Positions 1-9,061 of a stretch of DNA of 64,000 nt are shown here, piece after piece. This stretch comes from Homalodisca vitripennis (taxonomy: Eukaryota > Arthropoda > Insecta > Hemiptera > Cicadellidae). Below the pieces are notes generated by a model. The model did not search any database. It was not told the DNA's origin and worked only from the letters and a program-made list of their open reading frames with translations. Position 1 is the first letter of the stretch; each line of letters opens with the position of its first letter. Both the position numbers and the translations under genes were made by a program. The stretch spans positions 170,184,501 to 170,248,500 of the forward strand of contig NC_060208.1 in the NCBI RefSeq assembly GCF_021130785.1, read 5' to 3'.

Positions 1-695
1 GTAGTCAGTCGAGTCTTGAAGCACGACGAGAAGGTGTACCGGTCGAAGCTGAAGTTTTCTTCCTCTAACCCTATAGTTGGGATTTAGAGTAATTATTTAT
101 CGCGTGTAAATTCAAGTTCAAGTATTCAAATTTTTAGTGCGTTTTATTTTGCGATCTGCCTCCGTAATCTTCAAAGTAGTAAGTCCCGTACCAGCGTATA
201 GTTAATATCTTTTATTTTATAATACTGTAATTAAAATTTCTAAAGTTTCCCATCTTTCAGAGTCTGAAAATTTAATTCAATTTTTTGAAGTATTGTGAAT
301 TAAATTTTGGTCATAAAGTAAATATCAAGTTTTGTGTTATATTAATTTTGAGTATTTTGAGAAGAGAACTTTTTATTTTGTTTTGTTAATTTAAACCATT
401 TTTGGAGAAGTATACATTTTTAGTTTAATTTTAATTTTAATATCTTTTAATCAGACTCTTAATTAGATTTGTTCGATTGAGTGACATTTGAAGAAAATTG
501 AATCAAAAGTTTGTAAACTTTGTAAACTTTTGGGTGAACTTAAATTTCGGAATAAAGCAAGTATTTCCGAAAAGTTGTTTAATTTATAAAGTATTTGCTC
601 CATATAAATTTAAAATATATGTGCTATAAAAACGGTACATTTGAATGAGTTGACTGATGGTAAAGATTTTAAAGAAGTTGTTAACAAATTATTAC
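1..695. other. AT-rich left edge, no gene recognised
   Basis: No open frame longer than about 30 codons could be tied to a family. The first ~90 bases are less AT-rich and open in one frame, so they could be the tail of a feature cut by the window edge. If the virus-like block to the right has a polymerase or integrase, it would have to lie beyond this edge or be lost. Confidence 0.4.
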
Positions 696-704
696 TTAAT
701 AAAT
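696..704 (+). promoter_or_regulatory. TTAATAAAT start-site motif, copy 1
   Basis: The nine-base string TTAATAAAT ends directly before the ATG at 705 of the coiled-coil gene. It decides the start: a longer frame opens at an ATG at 657, but the motif and a Met at codon 17 favour 705. Confidence 0.5.
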
Positions 705-1736
705 ATGGATTCGCAAAATATTTTTGACGTATTTGGTATACAAATTAAAACAGAAAGTAATCAAAATGTAGATAGTTTCAGAAATGAGTTTGATAACAAG
801 TTTATCATTTTTTTTTATTACAAATTATTACAAAACCTTCCAGATTCAGATATGTTTGCTGTCGAGATTGAAGATTTTAAAACAGAATATGATAACAAAC
901 TTGCAAATTTCATAAGTTCAAAAGAAGTTGCTGATAAAATAAAAACATTGAAAAAAAATTTAATGATGGTGTAGAAAAACTATTTACCAATTTAATGTCT
1001 CGTATCGAAAAAGCTGATAAAATTACTGAAGCGATCGAAGTTGAAAAGAATTATGTTAGTTTGGCTAATAAAAAAAGAATTTTCGGTGTTCGACCTGGTA
1101 TTGACAAACATGATGTTGTTATTAAAGAACAAATTTTAAAACCTCTAAAATTATCGGAAAACATCGATATTGTTGATTTACATGATCCGAATGTTGAAAA
1201 TGCCTTAGATTTTAAAGAAAAAAGACTTAGCAGCGTTAGTAAGGGAATTTATCCGTTTGATGTTATCGTAAAAGATCAATTCGAAGATCATATTAAAATG
1301 TTTAATGAACTAAAACAAAATTATGAGAATCATAAACAGCATGTTAAAGATTTTACAGCGGAAGTCTATGAAAAACTTGAAGAAAGAAGTAAAAGATCTA
1401 TAGAACATTGTGATGAAATTAATGCAAAATTAACAAACTATGAGGAAAATTTCAATCTATATAAAACCGATCTTTTAGGAAAAGTAACAAACTTTTTGGA
1501 AAATTTAAATACACGTTTCAAAGATTCTATTGATATAACTATTTGACGAAACCCTTGGAAAAACTGGTAAAGTTATTGAAAAAATAGTTGCTAATCATTC
1601 TTTACATCTTGATAAATTAAATAAACTAGAAGAAAACTTTAATAAATTTAAAGAAGATGTTAATAAAACTTTTGAAAATATTGGTAACAGATTTAATGAA
1701 TTATGCGGCTATTATGACAAAATTTCTCCTTTATAA
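705..1736 (+). pseudogene. Virus-like coiled-coil protein, frameshifted
   Basis: A Lys/Glu/Asn-rich, largely helical protein of about 340 residues in three frame segments: 705 to about 955, about 955-1546, and about 1547-1736. The first break is at an A8 run (951-958); the second is near 1545. The last two thirds show heptad-like spacing of hydrophobic residues typical of long coiled coils (for example around 1290-1540 and 1560-1720). No signal peptide, membrane segment or catalytic motif is visible and I do not recognise the family. It is the first gene of a tightly packed plus-strand series ahead of a capsid gene, so a structural or scaffolding role is possible, but that is inference. The start is chosen by the TTAATAAAT motif next to the ATG. 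Base composition and lysine/asparagine codon use match the following virus-like genes. Confidence 0.55.
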
Positions 1737-1748
1737 ATTACGCTCATA

Positions 1749-1872
1749 TACTGTATGAGATGTAAAGAAAAACTACAACACATGATATAAAATATTACGC
1801 AAATATCTTAAGAGAATATCTGGTAAATGTGCTGAATGTAACACTAAAAAGAGCCAATTTATAAAAACTTGA
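1749..1872 (+). pseudogene. Small Cys4 zinc-ribbon protein (DUF5679-like), frameshifted
   Basis: A roughly 40-residue basic peptide with two Cys-x2-Cys knuckles: the first, YCMRC, at 1749-1763, the second, CAEC, near 1831-1842, followed by a Lys/Ser-rich tail ending at a TGA at 1870-1872. Two frame changes are needed between the knuckles. The spacing and the basic tail resemble the DUF5679 zinc ribbons known from many large DNA viruses and related elements; this resemblance is from memory and was not tested. It sits 12 bases after the coiled-coil gene and 26 before the next ATG, in keeping with dense viral packing. Too short for ordinary ORF calling. Confidence 0.45.
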
Positions 1873-1885
1873 TTTGAAATTTTTC

Positions 1886-1894
1886 TTAATAAAT
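1886..1894 (+). promoter_or_regulatory. TTAATAAAT start-site motif, copy 2
   Basis: TTAATAAAT preceded by TTTTC, four bases before the ATG at 1899. It places the start of the repeat protein at 1899 rather than at the in-frame TTG at 1874. Confidence 0.5.
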
Positions 1895-1898
1895 AGAG

Positions 1899-2296
1899 AT
1901 GGCGGGACATTACAGTGCTTTCAATTTTTTATAATGCAACACGAAAGAGATTTGAAAAAAGAACATTGGGATGATATTTCTCAAAAATATGAATTATCCG
2001 AAGATATGATGAGATTATACGTAAACAAATTGAATTGGTATAACATTGCTAAATATCAAACTTTATCATCAGAGTTTATTCAAGAAAACATACATTATCA
2101 ATTAAAAGATCATATGTCTGTTCTTTGTCTCTATCAACACTTGAGTATAACGTTTTTGGATGAAAATAAAGATACAGTTGATTGAAATAATATTATAGAT
2201 AGTGGTTACTATCCTGTGCAGATTTTATTGAAATATGTGGCCGAAATTGCAAAATTTAAGGAAGAGAATCCTGAATATGATGAAGTTGATCATTAA
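1899..2296 (+). pseudogene. Virus-like ~23-residue repeat protein (WxxIS/LSExFI type), broken
   Basis: About 131 residues, starting at the ATG next to the shared motif. Two lesions: a frame change at the T6 run 1925-1930, and an in-frame TGA at 2183-2185. The body is made of degenerate repeats of about 23 residues with a Trp-x2-Ile start, a Tyr-Gln-x-Leu-Ser core and a Phe-Ile end: visible as HWDDIS, LNWYNIAKYQTLSSEFI and CLYQHLSITFL. The TGA falls where the repeat pattern expects its Trp, so a single G-to-A change could explain it. Repeats of this kind occur in many proteins of giant and other large DNA viruses (recalled, not searched); their function is unknown. It lies between the zinc ribbon and the membrane peptide and ends 3 bases before the next ATG. 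Confidence 0.5.
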
Positions 2297-2301
2297 TAAA
2301 T
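2293..2301 (+). promoter_or_regulatory. TTAATAAAT start-site motif, copy 3
   Basis: TTAATAAAT overlapping the ATG at 2300 (TTAATAAATG) and containing the TAA stop of the preceding gene (2294-2296). It is the main support for the 26-codon gene that follows. Confidence 0.5.
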
Positions 2302-2380
2302 GACTCTAATCTTTTTAATTATTTTACTAAAATTTATATCTTTTCTTATAAAAACATACATTAGATCGATGAAAAAATGA
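2300..2380 (+). CDS. 26-residue membrane peptide of the virus-like block
   Basis: A complete 26-codon frame from ATG 2300 to TGA 2380. Residues 2-17 form one strongly hydrophobic segment (TLIFLIILLKFISFLI), followed by a basic tail (KTYIRSMKK), which is the layout of a single-pass membrane peptide with a cytoplasmic basic end. It is unbroken, in contrast to its neighbours. Very small hydrophobic proteins are common beside capsid genes in DNA viruses, but no family was recognised. Support comes from the shared start motif, its composition and its position in the 130-bp gap between two genes; chance cannot be excluded for a frame this short. Confidence 0.4.
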   Translation: MTLIFLIILLKFISFLIKTYIRSMKK

Positions 2381-2422
2381 TATCTTTCTTATACATGATG
2401 TTTAAAATTTCTAAATTTTTTC

Positions 2423-2431
2423 TTAATAAAT
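2423..2431 (+). promoter_or_regulatory. TTAATAAAT start-site motif, copy 4 (capsid gene)
   Basis: TTTTTTCTTAATAAATGG: the motif overlaps the ATG at 2430, as at 2300. The T-rich run before it is shared with copy 2. The arrangement recalls the TAAATG late promoter elements of poxviruses, where the core overlaps the start codon; a promoter role here is inference. Confidence 0.55.
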
Positions 2432-3627
2432 GGCGGACTACAGAAAGTATGCAAATTATATTGAGAGAGCAGAGTTTAAAAATTTTTATCCAATTAGTAA
2501 ACAACATTTGAATGAACCGAATAAAAGAACTGAGTTTAATATTGATTTTGGAGATAATTTTTGTTCGTCTAAATTCCAGTTTTATATTTCTGGAACTTTA
2601 ACAAAACAAGATGGTCAAGCATATCTTGGAACAAATGATGTCAGGTTGATTGATAATTTCGTACCATTTTTATTCTCTAAAATTGAAGTAAGGAAACACA
2701 ATAAATTGATAGAAGAAGTCGAAAACTGTGGCCAATTAAGCACTATTAAAGGAACCATTTGTTATACAAAAAGTGATGTTATTTCTCAAACTTCTAATGG
2801 CTTTGAATCAGATTTTAAATTTGGTGTTTTTGAAGCAGTTGGAAATTCATCTCATTTTGGATTAGGATTTTTTGAAAATGTTACTATTCCGATCTATAAA
2901 GGAGGATTTTATCTAAGTTTTTTAAGAGTAGAAGACGATGATGTGATTCTGAAGACTGCAACTGGAAATGTTATGCCTGTTGATGGAAAAATAACAATTA
3001 CAGATTTTTTTTTTATTAGAGTTTCCGATGATTGATTACAAAACCACGAGTAAAATTCAGTTGATTGATGAAATTACAAAAAGTCAAAACATTATGTTTA
3101 ATTTTCTAGATTGGCAATGTATTGAACAAAAAGGTATTACTGGAACAACTTATTCGTTCGATATTACAAATATTTATAGAAATATTTTCAATCCCAAGTT
3201 CGTTATCATTGGTTTTCAAACAGATAGACAGAATAATCGAGAAAAAAATCCTTCAAAGTTTGATAGTTTGAATGTAAAAAATATCAGAGTAAAATTGAAC
3301 GGTTCTTATTATCCAGATGAATTACAAAATTTAAACATTTCAGGAGGTCTTTTCAGAATCATGTATCAGATGTATCAAGATTTTAAGAAAGTTTACTGTA
3401 ATAATAAGGAAATGTATTACAATCCTAAAGAATTTTCAGCGAATAGACCTGTTTATGTCATTGATACAACAAAGAGTTTGACAAATATTTCTGGTTCAAA
3501 GAACGATATAATTATCAATATGGATTTTCAAAATGCTGTTACAAACGCGATTTGTTATTTTGTTGTGGTTTCGGAGAAATTTTTAGCCTATGATGTGATT
3601 AAGAACGATATTAGAGAAATTCAGTAG
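2430..3627 (+). pseudogene. Double-jelly-roll major capsid-like protein, one frameshift
   Basis: About 398 residues in two overlapping frames, 2430 to about 3014 and from about 3014 to 3627, split at a T10 run (3005-3014). The first half ends in a beta-rich segment (ITITDFFF) and the second opens with a linker, then FLDWQCIE near 3100, a FVIIGFQTD strand at 3193-3219, and a conserved-looking NIRVKLNG and GLFRIMYQMY segment. This order matches the two-barrel capsid proteins found in endogenous virus-like elements of aphids, Hydra and other animals (double jelly roll-like domain); in virions such proteins form trimers that build the icosahedral shell. Length fits that family and is short compared with Polinton or adintovirus capsids. 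Family assignment is from remembered motifs. The first gene half is called from the ATG next to the shared motif. Confidence 0.7.
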
Positions 3628-3865
3628 TTAATGATGTTCATATTATTCTCTTTCATTCCTTCTAATACTTCAAAAATATACTCTTTCGCTGATGAAAAAT
3701 CTCGATTTCTTCCGTAATAATCTTTGTAATCATAGACAAAATATTCTAAATATTTGAATAATAAAATAAAATCATTTCTTTTTATCTCGGTAGTTGAAAT
3801 ATAAACATAAACATTTACGCTGAAAAATTAATATATCTCGGCAGACTTAGTTCCATAATCTCCAT
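3621..3865 (-). pseudogene. Small minus-strand gene convergent with the capsid gene
   Basis: On the minus strand an ATG at 3865-3863, in the context GTTATAAATGG, opens a short frame that shifts once near 3815 and then stays open for about 60 codons to a TGA at 3623-3621, overlapping the last 7 bases of the capsid gene. The product (about 81 residues) is rich in Tyr, Phe and Lys with a helical-looking stretch (DFILLFKYLEYFVYDYKDYY) and no recognisable domain. Its start lies 26 bases from the start of the gene on the other strand, so the two would be divergently transcribed. No known family; coding status rests on the long open stretch, the AT-rich start context and the end-to-end packing. Confidence 0.35.
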
Positions 3866-3891
3866 TTATAACAAAAAATCTTTCTATATAA

Positions 3892-4403
3892 ATGAATGAA
3901 GAGTATAATGCCAACTGTTACAAGTGTTTATAATAAGGGAGACGTTATTGATAAAAGATGTTTAGTTTGTAGAGATTGTAATTTAATTTTGTACGAAAGA
4001 CCTAAACCTAAAAAAAGAAAAAAACAAATTAACACATTTGAATAATCTGCTTCAAAAATTACAATATGGAGACAAGAAGCAAACACAATTTGTTACAGAA
4101 TTTAGAAAACAGAATAAAAAATTTTACTTATCTCTTAGAACCATTGAAAAAATCATTTTCCTTTTCAAAGAATACATTAGATTTATTGGTTTAAATACAC
4201 ACATTTATTATGAAAAGATATTACCTGTATTTTTTCATTATCTAGATGTTGAATTTGTCTACGATTTTAAGCCAGAAATCCTCGATGATTTTATAGTACA
4301 CTTGGAAATGATAAATAATGAACCTCGACAAACAATGAAGATGTTGGAAATTTCCTCGACTTCTCGAGTGATTGTTAGCAAATTCCATCATTTCCGTTTA
4401 TAA
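3892..4403 (+). pseudogene. Cys-containing basic protein with helical C-terminus, frameshifted
   Basis: The likely start is the ATG at 3892 in TATATAAATG; a second ATG at 3908 opens another frame. Reading across needs two frame changes (near 3930 and in the A-rich stretch 4008-4028). The N-terminal part carries CYKC (3916-3927) and CLVCRDC (near 3959-3979), which together could form a zinc ribbon, then a very basic stretch of Lys and Pro. The C-terminal 120 residues (4038-4403) are helical with aromatic residues (for example FLFKEYIRFIG) and end in SKFHHFRL. No family recognised. It is the last gene of the virus-like block; what follows is non-coding. Confidence 0.4.
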
Positions 4404-5132
4404 GTTTTTAAAAAGATTTCGATGATTTATAGTTTATTCGTAGCAGATTTGACAACATTTCCAATAGATTTGGCAACATTTCCAATATATTTTTACATTG
4501 ATTCTAAGGAAATTTAATATTAAAAAAGCTTAAGAAAGTAGAAGCAAACAGCTATAGATTCGGTAATTTTTCATTCGTGAGTTACTGTTTGATTTTACAG
4601 ATTCGTTTATTGTCCTTTAAACAGTATTTTCCATTGATTTACTGTTGGCTCCGAAAGTGTCCTAGAAACCCCGCATTCCTATCTACTAATAGACCGAATA
4701 TATCAAACCCAGAACCGACCTCCCAATATTACAGTATATGATTGGCATTACAGACGCTGGCATCTGAAATACGTACAGCTAAAATTCGCTGTGTCAAAAC
4801 TCTTCATAGTTTGACAAATATAATTAACTGAATCTAAAATCGACCTGTAAGAACTTCGTGGATAGAGATATGTTCTCCATCATAATAGCTAAGGTGTAAG
4901 CCAAATTAATTTTATAAGAATTTTTAATTATTTAAAGACAATGCAGCGTTCAGTAAAACTGTAACGATAGTACGAGCTATGGCAGATTATAAAGATTATG
5001 ATCTGAAATTTTATTATAAAGATCATTTATATAAAAGTATTGTAGAGAAGAGGAACCAACTGCTATTTTCTAAGCACAATGGATAAGAAAAGAAATTGAA
5101 GCTTGAGGGAATACAACATTAGCTTTCTCGTT

Positions 5133-5258
5133 ATGCCTGAATGGCTAGCTGCAGGCCTGATTGCTTATCCAGAAAAAGACTCTCTTTTGAGGTTTTGTAT
5201 TTTTACCATAGTTCTTTCTGCCAACATTGCCCTCCTCTTTATTCATTGTTTCACTTAG
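5133..5258 (+). CDS. 41-residue peptide with a membrane segment, doubtful
   Basis: ATG to TAG, 41 residues; the last 20 (from FCIFTIVL onward) form one hydrophobic helix and the local base composition is less AT-biased than its surroundings. The frame extends upstream without a stop to about 5106, so it could also be a fragment of a longer exon. No family, no start motif of the kind seen at 0.7-2.4 kb, and no convincing splice sites. A chance frame is quite possible. Confidence 0.15.
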   Translation: MPEWLAAGLIAYPEKDSLLRFCIFTIVLSANIALLFIHCFT

Positions 5259-5556
5259 ATTTTTTTACAAATTGATATAGATATATAATAGATTTTGTAT
5301 GTTATTATTATATTTGGTATTTCTTTTAAATTTAATATTTCTTTTGAGAATTTTAAAGGTCAGTAAATAAAGTACAAACACAATTATGCATACTTACAAT
5401 ATAATCCAAGTATTTTCTATAAAGAATTAATTTTATTCATTACATATGTTATATTATAAAAATTATTCTAATATATTTATAGTTCTTGAACTTAGGTCTA
5501 GCTCTTCGGTTCCACATATTGGTCCTGTTCCAAAAAAGAAGAGTCCCTTCTAGGAC

Positions 5557-5560
<4 letters not shown>

Positions 5561-5629
<69 letters not shown>
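5561..5629. repeat. (TA)n microsatellite
   Basis: About 34 uninterrupted TA dinucleotides. Confidence 0.95.
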
Positions 5630-5631
<2 letters not shown>

Positions 5632-6939
5632 TTTTAAATATTACAAGTTTTATTTAGAATAATTATAAATACAAAGATTTTACATAAAACTAGATCACTT
5701 ACGGGTATCTTCGTTCAGCTCAGTTGAAATATGTTTGTTCAGGAGATGTGTAGACGCCAAGGCGATAACATCAGCTTGTCCGTTATGTTGATTAACCAGA
5801 AGGTACCGACTGTTAAATTTAAATAGACTATAATCATGGATAATTTTATTAATTTTAGTCACCACTCTCTCAGAACAAGGTTTTGAAACCTAAACGCTAG
5901 TTACTGAAATGTATATTACTCCTTGTTTGCCGTAAAGTTATGAATATTCTCTAGCTATGAAGAATTCAAACTCATTCTGTTTTACGTAGATATTGTATCC
6001 AATTCAAACTAAAAAACAGTATAACGAATGATAATATTATTTTTTTTAAATCCAGTTTCCAGGATTCAAGACTGTGACAGTGTCAGATTCCATACAATGA
6101 CATCAGAGGTTTCCTGTAATATTGATTTAAAATACAACGAAAAAAAAATATTATCATCGCTTATGGATATCCTACTTTAATCTCTCCTGACGATAACCTA
6201 CAAAATAACAGAGGTTTAATAACTAATTCCAAACTCACATTTTATTGATGTTTTTTACATACCTACAGGCTTAGATCGGCATTTTGATTGAAATAAAATA
6301 ATTAACAATCGTCTACTGCCATTGTTTTTTACGTTCTCTTTTTTGACTTTTTTTAATCAATATTTCTTAGCTGTTGCAAACACGAATATACGCTCATATT
6401 ATATGTATGAAAACCCATTTATGTGTTATGATTAAAACATGAAACCGTTTGTTTCTTAATAAAAACTTTTAATATAATTTTCTACTCAATCGTTGGTGTT
6501 TCACGTAGCTTTGTAACTAACACGCTGCGCATAACGTGCTGCAATATAATAATAAATTCAACAGGATAACCTCATTTAAATTTCTATTAAACATACGCTA
6601 TATTAATTTCTTTTACAGCATTGCATATCTTTTAAATCACATTTATATGTAAAATAATTGCAGACACTTTTATTATTTCACTGTTCTAATATCTAATTAT
6701 CAAGCATTGGCCATTTACATTTGAGTAAGGATTAGTGAACTAAACAACATTACATACACATTTAAACTTCCCGTTGGCCAAACACCACCGTGTTAAGCCA
6801 AGCTGCGTAAACTGTCTAACCTATTGTGTATATCCAAACTTCCTACAGGTTGATTAACGTTGTACATGTATGAAAATCCTGAATCCGATTATTCCTAACC
6901 CCGACTGTTCTAAAACGACGTGTTCTCTCATAAGAACAA

Positions 6940-7435
6940 TGTTAAAGTATATATATGAACGTTTGTCTGTATGTCATTTATAGACACGGAAACTATTTGA
7001 GCGATCATTATGAAAGTTTGTATGTATCTGTATTTTTCCATGTAGAAGGTTTACGAGATGCTATGCTCATTGATGTAACTCACCACCAGGTGGCGCTGCA
7101 AAATATAGTAGTTATCAAAGCGTCGGCACATTATAAACTGCAATTAGGAGACAGTTATGTATATTAAATGGCCAAACACTATTTCAAGGCGCTAAGTTTT
7201 CATGTATATTTGACTTTAAAATAAATTTCTGGTTGAACTTTAACCTTGACTGATAGACCTCTTTATAATAAAGTACATGAACGAGTACAATGGCTACAAA
7301 CATACACTTTTGACAGATTTTCTTGATCGTTGCAACATCAGCGTTGGAAAATATAAATCACTTGAATCAGAAGTGCTCAAACACGGGGAAAGCTTACGAA
7401 AATCGTGCGAAGCCGCGGATAACAGCTAGTGGGAC
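6940..7435 (+). repeat. Degenerate dispersed repeat, class uncertain
   Basis: Begins with the TGT-rich tract that reads ATGTATGT-like, contains CACCACCAGGTGGCGCTG near 7081, and closes with CGAAGCCGCGGATAACAGCTAGT at about 7407-7430. These three landmarks in this order recur in dispersed repeats of many insects; the CTAGT end is the kind seen on Helitrons, but no hairpin or coding part was found. A 70-codon frame at 6955-7167 is part of it and not a gene. Confidence 0.3.
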
Positions 7436-8109
7436 ATAAAAATACGCGTCGTAACGCCTTTTAGTTTATCTTCTAAAGTTTAAACCTTTTTAGTGTTCAA
7501 ATTGAAAAGTTAAAACTTTCTCTGAATAACCTTTTAAAATGTCTACAAAAACTAAAAAGCTTTTGGAAGCGTATTAATTATATCTTTAAAATAATAAATC
7601 TCCAATAGATCTACGACTAAAATAAGATCGTTAATGTGCATGAGATTCAATATTTTGTTTATGTGGCTACGAAATAGACCACTAGGTGTCAGCCCATATG
7701 TAGCATTTAGATAAATAGCAAAGTATAGATAAATATTAAATGGATGTTTCTTGTTTTACTGATTGACAATCTAAATAATTCAGTGATTCAACAGCAATCT
7801 TTGTTGAAAAGTTAAAATTTTGTGTCAAAAACTATCAAAGCGCGTGCATTGTAATTAGTAGAGCCTAAACAGTTTGCAGGAGCTTGTTGTTGACAGATCT
7901 CAACTGAACTTTGACGATGATTGACATAAAGGCTCAAAACTCGTGAGCAGACTATGAAACTTGTATTCCGAATAGATAATTGAGTAGTATACAGATTTTT
8001 ACCGGTTACATTTCTTTTTTCTATGTTAAGTACAAATTTAGTAAAGCTTTTAAAATAACTTTCCGAAGACCTACAGACAAAATTTCAAACATAACTTATG
8101 AATGGCATG
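7436..8109. other. No feature seen
   Basis: AT-rich single-copy-looking sequence between two repeats. Confidence 0.4.
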
Positions 8110-8700
8110 TGTCAGAGTGATACTGGTGAAGACTCTAGTTTTACCTCACTTCAATTACTGTGACGTGGTGATCCATTACATGACTCACCGACCTCTATAA
8201 TACAGTTCAGCGAGCACAGAATTATTGTATTCGGTTATTCTCAACTTTCGACGTGACGATCATGCATCTCCTTATTTTGAGCAGGTGTTCCTATTAAAAT
8301 TCAAAGAGCTTATATATTTCTATTTACTTAGTCCGTTGCACGCAATAGTCCACATTGTTGTCCAAGTTATTTGCCCCAAAATTTCGTTTTTATATCTGAT
8401 GCACGTAGAACTCGTAGGAGAGCAGCTTTATTATCAATTCCAATTCATCGGACACCCTTATTTGAATACATCTTTCACTTCATGTCATGTTTCCGAATGT
8501 CGATTGTGGAACGCTCTCCCAGACAATACCAGAAACTATTGACAAGCACGATCGCTTTGGAGCCGAAGTTAGGCCTTTCTGCTGCGGGAGTGCCGGTGGT
8601 TCTTGTGGTCGCACCTGGGGCAACTGCACGTACGCTGAGTGAATGGACAGTGAAAGCTGATAAGGATAGGATAATTAGTTTCCTATTGTATTAAAGAATT
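8110..8700 (+). mobile_element. LINE 3' fragment (C-terminal end of reverse transcriptase ORF)
   Basis: Three frames together read like the tail of a Jockey/CR1-type ORF2: VKTLVLPHFNYCDVV (about 8131-8175), LNFRRDDHASPYFEQ (about 8243-8287), then the segment after the RT domain ending in RLWNALPDN (about 8501-8530). The polypeptide is broken by frameshifts near 8200, 8370 and 8460. A stretch to about 8700 is the untranslated tail or its remains. No poly-A tail or target duplication was identified. The retroelement to the right starts 360 bases downstream. Confidence 0.75.
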
Positions 8701-9061
8701 TTTTTAGAGTTTAATGACTATAGGCTACTGAATTTTAATTTAAAAATGTAAATTGTTACGTTATATCCATTCATAAAACGTAATTAAGTTAGAATAGAGT
8801 AATAAGAATGATTATATTTTATTATCTTTATTTATGTTTAGACTTTTATTGGAACAGAAAACTTTTAAGTCCTAACTTCACCTTTTATAAGTCAAACTTT
8901 TTTTATTTCATTTCATTTCATAAATGGAGCAAAACGCAATAATAATAGTATAATGTACATAGTTATTTGTAAAACAAGATTATAAATAGAGGTTTGACTT
9001 TTTACATTGGTTTTATATAGGTTAATTTAAATCTTAATTCGTGATAGGGTGGAGCAATCGT
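8701..9061. other. Spacer before gag; no LTR or primer-binding site seen
   Basis: AT-rich, with a TTTCATTTCATTTCATAAATGG run near 8905-8927. The expected left LTR and primer-binding site of the following element could not be found, and nothing here recurs to the right of env. Confidence 0.4.

Larger units (their letters stand above)
4404..6939. other. Non-coding stretch right of the virus-like block
   Basis: AT-rich, no recognised gene or element. A 24-bp direct doublet (GATTTGGCAACATTTCCAATA-like) lies at about 4446-4489. Two very short frames at 4979-5089 and 5133-5258 are noted separately, and a TA repeat lies at 5561-5629. Confidence 0.5.

Noticed and set aside
4979..5089. 36-codon frame starting MADYKDYD, superficially like the capsid start MADYRKYA
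   Set aside because: Similarity ends after a few residues, there is no start motif and no jelly-roll-like continuation.
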